A DNA stretch of 64,000 nucleotides, from positions 496,001-560,000 of the forward strand of contig JAAOOA010000145.1 of the NCBI GenBank assembly GCA_012861695.1, given 5' to 3'. This document shows, piece after piece, positions 10,474 to 22,260 of this stretch; positions within the stretch are counted from its first letter, which is position 1, and every line of letters begins with the position of its first letter. Below the pieces are notes generated by a model, which ran no database searches, was not told the origin of the DNA, and saw only the letters and a list, made by a program, of their open reading frames with translations. This stretch comes from Trematomus loennbergii (Eukaryota > Chordata > Actinopteri > Perciformes > Nototheniidae). The position numbers and the translations under genes were made by a program.

Positions 10474-11848
10474 CAGTGGCGGCTGGTGGAAAATATTTGA
10501 GGTGGGGCTGTGGAAATGGTGATCAAACAATACTAGGGGGGTCCGGGGGATGTTCCCCCGGTAATTTTTTTTGAGAAAAGACCCCTAAATTATGACTTCT
10601 GGTGATGTTAGAGGGGGGGGGGGGAAGGACAATTTGAGGCTTAAAAATATGAGAAGACTGATCAATACCTCCATAACTTCAGTGTGGTTAGCTATGAATC
10701 TTCCGAAACTTCCAAACACCTTGTCCTGGACATAGTTTCTACAGCATAAACTGTGCAACAGCACAGTAGGCCCACACAAACTGCAGAACACCGGGCTTTG
10801 GGAACACTCAAAATGACTTAAAATGATTTAATTCCCATTTAACCTGTTAAGGGGCTTTTTCCCCCCGTTTTTTTTCTCACGAAACTGTGTCTCAGGCTTC
10901 TTAAAATTTAATAAACTATTCATGTGTCCTACTCAGAGGAAACGCAGCTAACTGATGATATGAACCATGTTTACCGAAAAAAACACAAGTCTCACAAGAA
11001 GCGTCTAAATGAGCCTGAGCGAAAAAATGCTAACGCACTCTAGGTATAAATCAATCGATATACTTATCGGATATGCACAAACAAGTTTATGCTAACAAGC
11101 TGAGATTCCACAGATTCTAGAAATATAAGTATCATCACTGAGCGATCAGAACTCGCGACAGGGGAAGCAAATACAGACATCACACAACGTAGCTTTAGGT
11201 AGCAAAACACGGAGATATGCTCACCTTTGCAGAATAACAATTCTGATCAAAAACAAGAAAAACGCAGCTGAAGTAATCCATAGGTTAATCCAATGTGTCT
11301 GTCACTTTGAAAAAATGATTGATGATCCATAATTCCATTTTATGTCAAAAACTGAGTTTTCATTAGCTGCTAATGGTAGCTTCCAGAGTGTATGACAGCT
11401 TCCTGTTTTGTCTCCTTGGATACGAGTCCAAACAACTCACAGACTGCACCGGGCGCTGACGTAGGAGCCCTGTGACCATCAGATTTGACGACGCTGATTG
11501 GCTGAAATTATGTTTCGGCGGCATAGTTTAAAGATAGCAACAGTTGGCTTCTGCTGCACTTACTGCCCTCTCGTCTGGGCACTGTGCATAGCGCCCAGAC
11601 GAGAGAGGGTAATGATACACGGGCAAGGCCAGGCAGGAAACATGTGACTTATCAGTAACTTTAGACATCGTAACACAATTTTAAACGAGATTTTATTGTA
11701 GATTATCCATTTTACTGATACCAATTATATAATATTTACCTTGTTTATTAAAAAAAAAAAAAAAAAATTGAAATATATATATATATATATATATATTTTT
11801 TAATGTGGGAAGAGGGGGGGCGGCGCCCCTATGGGCCGGCCGCCACTG
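10474..11848 (+). mobile_element. hAT-type element (CAGTGGCGGC ends), perfect target duplication
   Basis: Ends CAGTGGCGGCTGG / CCGGCCGCCACTG are flanked by the perfect 8-bp repeat GCTGTACC (10466-10473 and 11849-11856). Length is 1375 bp and no transposase is recognised. A truncated TTAA-site element (from 10839) is nested inside. It ends with an A-rich and TA-rich tract (11750-11800). Confidence 0.85.
10839..11430 (-). mobile_element. Truncated TTAA-site element (CCTGTTAAG family), holds Harbinger comparison site
   Basis: It starts TTAA|CCTGTTAAGGGGC. Its interior aligns in reverse with 34400-34870 plus 38646-38831, i.e. the element that carries the Harbinger transposon. At 11006-11008 a single TAA stands where the other copy has the 3.8-kb Harbinger insertion. 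The distal end is lost near 11430. Confidence 0.65.
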
Positions 11849-11856
11849 GCTGTACC

Positions 11857-12390
11857 CGAATACTATAATAAAGTTATAGTAAATAATAACAAACTCCAGT
11901 GTTTGAATTCCATAATTCCATATTCATAAATAAAATGATATGCAAATAACATTTTATTGGCTGTGGACTTGTACTCTACATAATTATGTTGAGCTTATGG
12001 TAATCTAATTCAAAAACAATAACTGCAATGAACAGATAGCATTTTCTGACTCGTAAAATGATTGGATATGGTGTAATTTGGTAAATGATTCTGTGTTGAA
12101 AAATGTATATCTTTAAAAACTGCGTTGGTGTATTAGGGCGGGCCATACTATTTTTCTTTTGTAAATCGATCGAGAGGGGTGTTCAAATAACGTATTTGGT
12201 GTGTAGAACACACATCTATTTAGATGTATTTATTTTGAAGTTGTTGCAACATGACGGAGAAAAAAGTAATATCTTCTACATATAATAACGGACAAAGTAA
12301 AGAATGAAGTGTATGTTTAAATGTTAGCATCCCCGAAGAGGCTCAAGCTCTTACGTTGAGTCTGGAGTTTCAATTCATTCGGAATTTGAC
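11857..12390 (+). repeat. Second partial copy of the CCGAATA element
   Basis: It begins with CCGAATAC just after the hAT target duplication. Its 12240-12390 part repeats 10200-10350 (AGCATCCCCGAAGAGGC...). Otherwise AT-rich without genes. Confidence 0.45.
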
Positions 12391-12888
12391 CGTGTAAAAT
12401 GTCCTCTTGGGTTACCGTACAGCCAATGCGTGATGTCATTGGTAAGCGTAACGGACCCCGAACACATCTGGTAGGCCGAACACATATGGTACCTACACCG
12501 GCCGTGGCCCAACCCCACATTCCCCTGATAGGTGGAGAGTTGGCCCAATAGCCGTCGTGCCACTTCTGTGACGTAATAGAAGTGTTCAAATCTGGATCAG
12601 TCTGTATCAGATCCGTTGCAGCCCCTTTTTTAGAGATTTGGGTATGGAGGAAAATAGAGAGGGTTGTGTTTTCTGACACTTGGTGAGTTCCCTGGAACAC
12701 CGGGGACACATATTCATGTATAAAAGACGTAGAAAAGTGCATTTTGCATGATAGGTCCCCTTTAACAACAGAAACCCACAATCACGACTCAACAACTCTA
12801 AAAATCTTTAATAAGGTGAACAGTCATAGATCAAAAGCTGCTGTTTTAAATAAACGAATGATGTTTAAAACATGTGTTGTTTCCACAG

Positions 12889-12990
12889 ACAGAGAGCAGA
12901 GTCTACGGTCTCCATGTGGTCTCTGAAGAGTGACCGGTCTATGGGGGAACCTCTATGGTTCAGTATTGAACCTGGACCCTCAGACACAAA
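12889..12990 (+). CDS. NLR exon 3: second N-terminal repeat unit
   Basis: Acceptor TTCCACAG ends at 12888 and donor GTAAGAG begins at 12991. The 102 bp keep phase 2 and encode QRAESTVSMWSLKSDRSMG followed by EPLWFSIEPGPSDTK, the same motif as exon 2. The flanking donor and intron starts (GTAAGAGTTTCT.CTGTAAACTGACCTGAAGAGGAT) are also alike, which shows that exon plus intron border was duplicated. Confidence 0.85.
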
Positions 12991-14144
12991 GTAAGAGTTT
13001 CTCCTGTAAACTGACCTGAAGAGGATCCAGTTTTGATGTAATCTAATATATTAAACTGTTCTTTAATGATATCATGTGAGCAGTTTGTAAAGGGAAAACA
13101 CAGCAGAGTAAGCTAACATTATCTAAGGATATTTCAATATGCAATTATATTATCATTGTATCTGTGTATAAAATGGTTTTAAATAGCAACAATATTGCTA
13201 AATACTGATTTAAAAACTATATATTGTCCAAAACATTATTTAACTACTTGGGCATATCTATGATATGTCTTTTTAAGATGTTTATTAATAATAGTGATAA
13301 CCTGGTGAGCTGGTTGTGTTTAGCATTAGCAGATAAAACAGTGTTTGTGAAATCACATGTAGAGTCAATGCAAAGACCCAGATCCGTGCCTGGCAACAGA
13401 AGGAAGTAGAGATGTTAAATTCATGTCACCTGTATTCGTGCAGCGTGACACATTTCAACTTGAGTGTAAAGTTTGTGACGCTCTGTTACAAAAACCTGTC
13501 AGTGTTGAGATTGTGCTCCTGTGGTCTCTGACGGTCTGAGGGGAATCAGAGAGGAGAACAGAGCTCTACAGCAGCTCATATTAAATCAGGGTTATTAATG
13601 TTCCTGCATAAACCAGAGACTGTCTGTGGTGCTAACAATATAGTGACTGCTGTACTTATGACTTCATGAAGTTACTGAGTGTTGATGGAGCAGCTAATGT
13701 TAGCCTAGCTTTAATCAAACCCATCTCTTCAGAAAAAAAGTTTTAAAACATGTTATGCTCGTTTGTTGGAGACAGACCTGACAAAGCATTAACTCAGGCT
13801 TTTTACAAATCAGTATCATTCTGTTGTTATTTAGGCATCCTTTCCATATGTTTATTTCTATTAATTCACAGCAGATTCTCTGCAAGTTGGGTTTATAGTG
13901 TACCAGGTTAATACAGCTGTGTGTGTAGATACAGGGAACATGTGCTCCTCTGGGTGATGAATCCAGACAGGATGCTCTCTGGTTTTATGATCATGTGAAT
14001 TGTAAGCTATCTACCTGATCACAAGGGTATATTATATAGACCTTTTTTTAAATATCAAACTAGAATGTGCCCCCTTGTTGTACCTTTGGTGAGAATCAGC
14101 TCCTCTGGAGTAAAGTGCTATAAAGGATGTGTTCCTCTCCACAG
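12991..14144. other. NLR intron 3
   Basis: About 1.15 kb of AT-rich intron with no recognised element. The first 45 bp resemble the start of intron 2 (3766-3810), as expected of an exon duplication. Confidence 0.6.
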
Positions 14145-14380
14145 AGGGAAGAGGAAGAGTGGTGTTCCTGTGGAGGAGCAGTTGTCCAGCTGTGCTCTGT
14201 GTCAGGACGTCCTGAAGGATCCAGTCTCTACCAGCTGTGGACACTGGTTCTGCAGACAGTGCATCACCTCATACTGGGAGCAGAGACCTCCATCAGGAGA
14301 CCCCTCCTGTCCCCAGTGTGGAGAAAGATCCAGAACCAGAGCTGGCCTGCAGACAGCCAGTCAGACCAGCTCTGTACGAG
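14145..14380 (+). CDS. NLR exon 4: C3HC4 RING finger
   Basis: Acceptor CTCCACAG ends at 14144 and donor GTAAGAG starts at 14381. The exon opens with KGKRKSGVPVEEQLSSCALC and carries a complete RING: C-x2-C (14191-14202), then 11 residues to C, G-H-W-F-C-R-Q-C, then 15 residues to C-P-Q-C (14308-14319). All eight zinc ligands are present. RING fingers of this type recruit ubiquitin E2 enzymes; in fish NLRs a RING of this class sits ahead of FISNA-NACHT, so the protein may couple sensing to ubiquitination (inference). The exon is intact and ends in phase 1. Confidence 0.9.
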
Positions 14381-14563
14381 GTAAGAGGCCGAACTCATGC
14401 AGCGTCTTATTCCTCTTCCTGGTTCATTTTTTATTAGGTATTCTGTTGAAGAACATAGACATTAAAATGCTTATAAAACATTTAAACTCAGTCTGTTTTT
14501 ATTAGTTTTATTGTTATATTCTCAAAAGCATTTTCTATTCTCTCCTGTTTCCTTCTCTTTCAG

Positions 14564-16481
14564 CAGATGGTGGTCTGCAGGAGGTTTTAGATGAACATAG
14601 GCTCAGTCTGAGGAGGAGATGTGAACGTGTGACTGAAGGAACTGATCAAAGTGAAACCCTCCTCAACAGGATCTTCACTGAGCTCTACATCACACAAGGC
14701 CAGAGTGAAGAGGTTAATACCCAACATGAGGTGAGGCAGCTGGAGACAGCTTCCAAGAAAGAGACCCTCCATGACACTCCAATCAAGTGCCAGGACATCT
14801 TTAAAGCCTCACCTGACCAACAGACTCTCATCAGAGCGGTCCTGACCAACGGAGTCGCTGGAGTTGGAAAAACCTTCTCAGTGCAGAAGTTCACTCTGGA
14901 CTGGGCCGAGGGTTTGGGAAACCAAGATGTCAGTCTGGTGATCCTGCTCTCCTTCAGGGAGCTGAACCTGATCAAAGGTGAGCAGTACAGTCTTCTCAGG
15001 CTGCTCCATGTTTTCCATCCCACCTTACAGAAGGTCACAGCAGAGCAGCTGGCTGTCTGTAAAGTGCTGCTCATCTTTGACGGCCTGGATGAAAGCAGAC
15101 TTTCTCTGGATTTCAGAAAGAAGAGGTTGTGTCTGATGTCTCACAGAAGTCCTCAGTCAACGTGCTGCTGACAAACCTCATCAGGGGGAAGCTGCTTCCC
15201 TCGGCTCTCGTCTGGATAACTTCCAGACCTGCAGCGGCCAATCAGATCCCTCCTGAGTGTGTGGACAGGGTAACAGAAGTACGAGGCTTCACTGACGCCC
15301 AGAAGGAGGAGTACTTCAGGAGGAGATCGAGTGATGAAGACCTGTCCAGCAGAATCATCTCTCACATCAAGAGCTCCAGGAGCCTCCACATCATGTGTCT
15401 GATCCCAGTCTTCTGCTGGATCACTGCTGCAGTTCTGGACCACATGTTGACTACAGACCAGAGAGGAGAGCTGCCCCAGACCCTCACTGACATGTACTCA
15501 CACTTCCTGCTGGTCCAGACCAAGAGGAAGAAGCAGAAGTATGAAGCGGGACATGAGACGAGTCCACAGCAGCTGACGGAGGCTGACAGGAGGTTCTTCT
15601 GAAGCTGGGGAGGCTGGCGTTTGAACATCTGGAGAAAGGAACATCATGTTCTACCAAGAAGACCTGCAGCGCTGTGGTCTTGGTGTCACCGAGGCCTTGG
15701 TGCACTCAGGAGTTTGTACAGAGATCTTCAAAAGAGAGAGAGTGATCTTCCAGAAAACAGTCTACTGCTTTGTTCATCTGAGCATTCAGGAGTTTCTGGC
15801 TGCAGTCTACTTGTTCCACTGTTACACCAACAGAGACGCAGCAGTACTGAAGGACTTCCTGCAGGAGACTGGCCCTATGAGAACAGTCAAAACAGTGATC
15901 AGGATTACCCATCCCTGGATGTCTTCCTAAAGGGAGCCATGGCGAAATCCCTCAGAAGTGAAAATGGCCACCTGGACCTGTTTGTCCGCTTTCTCCACGG
16001 CCTCTCTCTGGAGTCCAACCAGAGACTCTTAGGAGGCTGCTGGGTCGCACAGACAACAGTCAGAAACCATCCAGAGAGCCATCAGAGGCCAGCTGGGTCG
16101 CACAGACAACAGTTCAGAAACCATCCAGAGAGCCATCAGAGGCCAGCTGGGTCGCACAGACAACAGTTCAGAAACCATCCAGAGAGCCATCAACAACCTG
16201 AAGGAGAGGAACAGTTATAAAATCTCTCCTGACAGGATGATCAACATCTTCCACTGTCTGACAGAGATGAAGGACCACTCAGTACATCAGGAGATCACAG
16301 AGTTCCTGAAGTCAGGGAACAGATCAGAGAAGGAACTCTCTGTGATCCACTGCTCTGCTCTGGCCTACATGCTGCAGATGTCAGAGGAGGTTCTGGATGA
16401 GTTGGACCTGAAGAAGTACAACACATCATGGGAGGGACGACTGAGACTGATTCCAGCTGTGAGGAACTGCAGGAAGGCCAA
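14564..16481 (+). pseudogene. NLR exon 5: FISNA and NACHT domains, frameshifted
   Basis: The acceptor is a tandem CAGCAG (14561-14566). First comes a FISNA segment (about 14567-14815, ...LRRRCERVTEG..., ...LYITQGQSEEVN...). NACHT follows, with Walker A GVAGVGKT (14851-14874), Walker [10 protein letters not shown] (15067-15093), sensor ITSRPAAA (15220-15243) and the helical region. This is the nucleotide-binding oligomerisation engine of the sensor. The frame is broken by single-base losses or gains near 15115, 15590, 15640, 15875 and 16035. Between them each block reads well, including the usual TYFRRR-, SPQQLTEAD-, HLEKG-, [15 protein letters not shown] and [15 protein letters not shown] blocks. 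A 53/54-bp unit is repeated three times at 16039-16190. Donor GTAAGTCC at 16482. Confidence 0.85.
16039..16190 (+). repeat. Three 53/54-bp tandem units inside the NACHT exon
   Basis: Units start at 16039, 16092 and 16146 with GCTGGGTCGCACAGACAACAG. 54 bp equals 18 codons, so the added units keep frame. Each encodes LGRTDNS..TIQRAI(RGQ), where most fish homologues have one copy. The first unit lacks one T. Confidence 0.85.
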
Positions 16482-17063
16482 GTAAGTCCAGATGTGATTA
16501 ACGTTATAAACTAATGTGGATCAGATGTTTAATTATTCAAATAAACACTGTGGGGAAACTTCTGTGTAGCAATGCAGTGGGAGTCACCGACTCAGGAAGG
16601 AGACACGGTGAGAGTTGGAGCTTTTGATGTCAAACACTGATGGGTTTATTCAGAGTATCGGCCGGAGGATTCACATCACAAATCACGAGTCAGAGGGTCT
16701 GACTTCACGGGAGAGTTGCCACGTCAATTCTGAAGAGCCTCTCTCTATGTTAGACTGGTTCACAGAGAGTAATCAACATCTCTGAAGGAGTAGACTAAAC
16801 AGCTGGGAACACTGAATCACTTGCGTCCGACACTTATGGCCTCAAAGATTTCACACCTTGGAGTCCACAAACACCGATAAAGAAATGCCTCAGCGTTCTC
16901 ACAACAATTACCATTCGTGCCCGAGAGTTGACCGGTCACAAACTGGTGACAACAACACATATGGCACCAATGCATTTCCTTAAAGGAGATAACAGACGTC
17001 AGAGTAGATCATAAAACGTCACAGAGCAAAAGGTTAGATATCTAGAAGAATTATTCCTTAACA

Positions 17064-18720
17064 GTTCCTCTCTTTTTATCATTTTTGATAACCTTAAAAC
17101 ATTAGTCTAATAATAATTTTGGTCAATACTTAAATCAATAGGCGTCTTCAGATTCGAGTGTGGTCTCCCCTTACATTCAATTACATCACAAAGTAGAATA
17201 AGATTGAAACATTCAATCACAATGATTGATACAGCCAATCATAATAGGAAAAATTATCTCTCATCAGTGTTTGGAGCATCTTTTGTCAATAAGTACAATA
17301 ATAAACACACATAAAACACAGATACATAATAGCAAAATATTAGTTTTAAACTAATATCTTTTATCATTTAAACCATTAGTTAATGTCATTTATCAAACTA
17401 TAAAATCAAAACCAGCTTGCAGCTTAAAGATTTGCTTTAAGGCAATCACTAGTCAAAAGCATTTAAAACTTAGGATCATAAGAGATCCAGCTAAGGCATA
17501 AAATTCACAGTGATGATTTGATCAATCTGTAATCTGCGAAATTGCAGTGTCCTCAATTTTAGGATTACTTTACGTTTACTTCATTACGCTTTAGCCAAGA
17601 GTAAGGCACTTAGTCTTAGTAAAATCAATACATTCATTTTAGTCAAGTACATTGTTCAAAATCTGAAAAGGAAAAGTTAGGCAAATATTCAAAGACTTTT
17701 GTAAAAACCTGGAAAGGAAAGATTAAACATTCTTAAAACTTTAATTCATACATTTGTAAATGCTACAACTGATCTGTACCAAATTAAGTCTATCAATTAT
17801 TCTTATTAGCCATACTTACCTGAAAATCTACTTATGGTACTTGGAAAGGGTTCTTTTGTGTTTATCTAATGTTGAAATAGAATATCAATTTCTTTAAATT
17901 ATACTTCTCTAATTTGAGGATCAACTATGCTACATAATTGTTATATGAATTATTATAAATATTTGTTTTGGGCCAAAACTGAAATTAATCCAGTACTTGA
18001 AACATCTTTTTAGGTCTGTCTGTTCATGGACAATACATTAAAGAGTAGTGTTGTTAAGCCTGATTGCTGGATGATTAAGGATATTAACATTATCTGTGAT
18101 AATAGTAGAAATACCTTATTATTCAATACCTTATAATCTGAAAATATTTATTTATTTATTTTGTTTAGTGTGAAAGTGTAATCTGATCTGACACAAATAT
18201 ATTTATCACCACTATTTAACACATGTCTGGTAATTGGAAATATAAAAAACAATCATTAATTGTACATCTTTAAACATCTGGTCATTCAATTCAAAGTTCA
18301 TCTTTGTACGAGAGCTGGAAGAACATGTCCGTCAGTCTTCCTGACTCGTTCTCCTCCTCCCTTTATGACACCGAGTGTCTGGTGTGTAAAGGCATCCTGA
18401 TACTGTAGATTAGCACTGAGGTGCTGATTGGCTCAAACTCTTCTTCATCAGAGCGCCATATTTCAACCCCCCAATTGCTCTGCTTTTGTGTGGCTCATTC
18501 AGTGAGCACTGTAGTTACCCCCAGTGAGACGGAGGCTCATCTGCCGTATTCCTTCTGCTATCTGCTTGAGACAACTGCGTATTCCTGATGCATCCAGGTG
18601 TCCCCCCCGTGATGGGAGAGGTTAGGAAGACATCAAACTCCTCCAAGAAACATGGAACCTTGTATTATAGAAGCCTCTGAAGCCCTCGCTCGTCCTGCAG
18701 GGTTGTCTGCTAGAGCCCAC
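17064..18720. other. Interior of the LTR-like element
   Basis: AT-rich, with no ORF of interest on either strand and no recognised domain. The 18300-18600 part is more GC-balanced but also non-coding. Confidence 0.5.
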
Positions 18721-18726
18721 CGAGCA

Positions 18727-18905
18727 GAAAGATGAAGAGAAGAACCCCCTCTTATCAGAAAGGTGGAGAAGCATCCCATCTTATCAGAAAGGTGAAGAGA
18801 AGCATCCCATCTTATCAGAAAGGTGAAGAGAAGCACCCCTTTATCAGAAAGGAGAAGAGAAGCATCCCATCTTATCAGAAAGGTGAAGAGAAGCATCCCA
18901 TCTCG
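18727..18905 (+). repeat. Tandem repeat, about 31-bp unit, five to six copies
   Basis: Units of the form AGAAAGGTGAAGAGAAGCAT plus CCCATCTTATC run from about 18727 to 18905. The third is slightly shortened. Its translation (SYQKGEEKHPF repeats) is probably meaningless. It lies inside the LTR-like element. Confidence 0.85.
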
Positions 18906-19625
18906 AACGACCTCGTGCTTCCTTGCACGTGGCTGGGGGTGCTCTCTGCAGCCGGAGAGTGTGACCCTCTCTCTCTGACCCTTGGCCTTGAGAGCTGTCC
19001 TAGTTATTGGGTTAACACTTGATCGGGATGTTTTTTCTGAGTGAAGACAACTTAAAGTAATGGATTAGCACATTATCATTTAATCACAAAAGTAGGCCCC
19101 TCAGAATTATTTGGGAGCCTTCCTGACACATGCACATTATCCTTTTGAAGGTTTGTGTTAGTCATTGAACATGCAAGAATCATATACTCATCAGTCCATA
19201 GCAGAGAAATGTTATTGTAAGTTAAAGGTGAGCTTGTCCCTGTGGATATAACCCCTTCTCAATGATTCTAAATGTATATTAATTCACCATTTACCTTTTG
19301 ATCAAATATTAGTTTATCAGAAATATTTTGTCTCTTCCATAAAACATAGGTTTGAGAAATAAATGACCCAATATAAAATAAATTACTCATATAATTGACT
19401 CTTCCCTCCCTTTTCTTACATATGTTACATATGAAATAATAACTTAGGAGTCTATTTAAGCATGGTATAGTTTATAATCTATTAATCGAGAAGACTCAGT
19501 ATCACCTGTGTGCAGCTTACAAAAAAACATTGTGATAAACATATATTATGCAGGAAATCAGATATGCTTTGTGACCGGTCACAAACTGGTAACACAACAC
19601 ATATGGCACCAATGCCTTTCCTTAA

Positions 19626-20257
19626 CCTGTTAAGCCCCAAAGCCCCCGTCCGCGAGTCTTTTTTTTTTTCACAAATTAGTGATTATTATTTTTTTTTTAT
19701 TATTTTTTATTAATTTTTTTTATTTAATTTTTTTTTCTTTGGATGAATACCTATGGTGATAATTTAATGTAATACATCATTTTTATAGTCTGGTACCTGA
19801 AAAAGGTCAAATGGCACTGATGGAACCAGATGTACCCAAATGTGCCGAAAGCTTATTCCGCCTGGAACTTCTTTTGCTAAACCTCTCTAAAAAGGTCAAA
19901 TTGAACTTGTTTTGCCTCAATCTTGATACAGGGTACTTATTATATGTTATAGTTTGGATTCCTAAAGCTTTTAGTCTACCATCCCATCATTCAAGGGTGG
20001 TTTTCACTATAAGTAATGTTTTTTCTTTAGGCGGAGGTAAGAATTTACCTTTTTTTACTATGTTCCATCTGAATTTACTCTGACTGAGAAAAATCTATAT
20101 TGATTCTGACACTTCTACATCCAACTCACAGATGTAACCTTGCTTTGATAAAAGAAATTATTCATATAACCCTTTTAGAAGTGAAGTTGTAGTCATTTGT
20201 TTTGGGCATGTCATTTTCGAGCCTGAAACCTGTAAAACAGGCTCGGGGCTTAACAGG
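19626..20257 (+). mobile_element. TTAA-site MITE inside the 3' LTR-like repeat
   Basis: TTAA duplications lie at 19622-19625 and 20258-20261, with ends CCTGTTAAGCCCC / GGGGCTTAACAGG. The unoccupied site is the same LTR position in the 5' copy, one TTAA at 16980-16983. The interior is related in reverse to 33890-34400. It is a piggyBac-like target type; no transposase. Confidence 0.9.
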
Positions 20258-20346
20258 TTAAAGGAGATAACAGACGTCAAAGTAGATCATAAAACGTCAC
20301 AGAGCAAAAGGTTAGATATCTAGAAGAATTATTCCTTAACAAACAC

Positions 20347-21065
20347 TATAACATTTCTGCTGTTTAAATACTGAGAGCAAAATAAACCAACACTGTTCTT
20401 CTATTTATTTATAATAATAGTTAAACTGAAGCGTTTCTCTCTTCATATTGAGTGATGGAGGCGACATGTCAAACACATGAAGGACTTTAGAGGTTTCTCA
20501 GCATGTGATCACACCACACAGCAGGACTTACAGTTAGCAGTTATTATTACTTTCTAGTAGTTTCTTTATCATTAAACACACACACGTTTTTATCACAATG
20601 TGTTAGAGTTTAAAATAAGATCTATATCATATCCCACCAATACCAGAGTTATGTCTTAATACTCATATAGTGAGAACATCTGATGGTATTCAGTTTAAAA
20701 TATTGAAACTTTATTGGTTTGTTAACTGTGTTTGTGTGCACATACATTTCCAGATGCTCAGAGAAGCCAAAACATCATCATTCACATCTCAATATTAATT
20801 AACATTTAAATATGTACATCTGTAATATTGTCAAGTGATTTATTTAATTTCTGTCTCTTTGGTAACAGTCAGTGACAGCAGGAGCACAGACATGTGATCA
20901 GATCACACTGACAACACACTACACTCTATTATCATATTATTATAATAAAATGGACTAACAGCAAATCTCAATCAGAACATATGTCAACAATTTTTTTCAT
21001 CAAATGCTTGAGGTCATTATGTTTCCTCTTTTTTAACACATGTTGTAATATATGTGTTATTATAG
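20347..21065. other. NLR intron 5, distal part
   Basis: AT-rich single-copy-looking intron between the LTR-like element and the first LRR exon. The acceptor TTATTATAG ends at 21065. Nothing else is recognised. Confidence 0.6.
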
Positions 21066-21239
21066 ACTTGCTGGCTGTAGACTCTCAGAGACTCACTGTG
21101 AAGTCGTGGCCTCAGCTCTGAAGTCTGACTCCTCCCATCTGAGAGATCTGGACCTGAGTGACAACCCTCTGAAGGATTCAGGAGTGGAGCTGCTGAGTTC
21201 TGGACTAAAGAGTCCAAACTGCAGGCTGGAGGCTCTCAG
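21066..21239 (+). CDS. NLR exon 6: leucine-rich repeat (intact)
   Basis: This 174-bp exon (58 codons, phase 2 to phase 2) encodes [20 protein letters not shown], then [20 protein letters not shown] and [14 protein letters not shown]. It has the two-part ribonuclease-inhibitor-like LRR pattern of fish NLRs, in which each 174-bp exon adds one or two repeats. LRRs are the presumed ligand-sensing part. The donor is AG|GTCAG at 21240. This is the only undamaged LRR exon of the three. Confidence 0.9.
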
Positions 21240-21537
21240 GTCAGTTCACTGACTGAACTTCATCTGTTTGTGTTTATCATTTTCTGAATTTGAAAAAAAT
21301 ACATTAAAATTATTTTTCCATTTTTGCTAATGACTGAATATTGATCAGAATAACAAAGAGAAGGTGAATGTGTGAGGGACAGAGTTTGAGCTTCCACAGA
21401 CTCACTCTGTGCTCCATGAGTCAGTGGGGATGCTGTCAGTACTGATGAGCTGTGAGGGAGATGAAGGAGTTGTTCAACATCTGATCAAAGTTAAAGTTCC
21501 AGATTATCAATGGATTGTTTCTACATCATCTCTGAGA
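21240..21537. other. Start of NLR intron 6
   Basis: Ordinary intron sequence up to the TTAA-site MITE; no features seen. Confidence 0.5.
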
Positions 21538-22260
21538 TTAAAGGTCTCCTATCATGCAAAAGTCACTTTCTGATGGCTTTTCTACATCACCATGTGTCCC
21601 CGGTGTCAGGAGACTCACAAAGTGTCAGGAAACAAACCCCTCTCTTTTTTCCTCCGTACCCACATCTCTAAAAACGGGGGAACAACGGAGCTGATCCAGA
21701 TTTGCTGCGTCATGACGGCATTACTAAAATGTGGGCGGGCTTTACACCAATGGGCCAATCAGAAACGTTGCTGTCAGAAACAATGAGACGTGTTCTGGAA
21801 GTAATATGGTCTGTGTTTACATTAGCATGCTAACACTCAGAGCTAACCTGTACTGGAGAGAGCATGTGTGAAGAAGCAGGAAATAAGAAGGAACTCACCT
21901 TGTGGTAAACCTGAGAGAGAGAAAGAGTTTGAGCTCCATACTGTTTCAGAGATAATCCTTGATGTGGTATGGAACATGATATGGAGTTTCATCACGGCAG
22001 CATTTAGCTGAGTTATATCTCTCACAGGCTCCGCCCTCTACTGGACTCTATGGGTACTACTCTCTATCATGCTGTGCGTGCTTTCACCTACTGAATTTAC
22101 GTAAACGTAGCCGGCCAATCGGGGCGAGCCTACCTGAATGCGCGCGCAGGCCCACAGTATATAAGGCGGCTCCAGCCGCCGCCCCACTATCATTTTTCTC
22201 TTCAGACGAGCTGACAACCGAAGAGTTAAATAAACGTACGAAGATTAGAAGAAACGAAAA

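Larger units (their letters stand above)
16544..20346 (+). mobile_element. Non-autonomous LTR-retrotransposon-like element in NLR intron 5
   Basis: The 5' LTR-like block, 16549-17063, begins TGTGGGG and ends CCTTAACA. The last about 134 bp of it recur directly at the 3' end (19573-20341, split by a TTAA element). The whole is flanked by the 5-bp duplication AACAC (16544-16548, 20342-20346). TG...CA ends and a 5-bp duplication fit an LTR element. The 3' LTR has lost its first about 380 bp. The interior (17064-19572) encodes no gag or pol; no primer-binding site is obvious. Confidence 0.6.
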
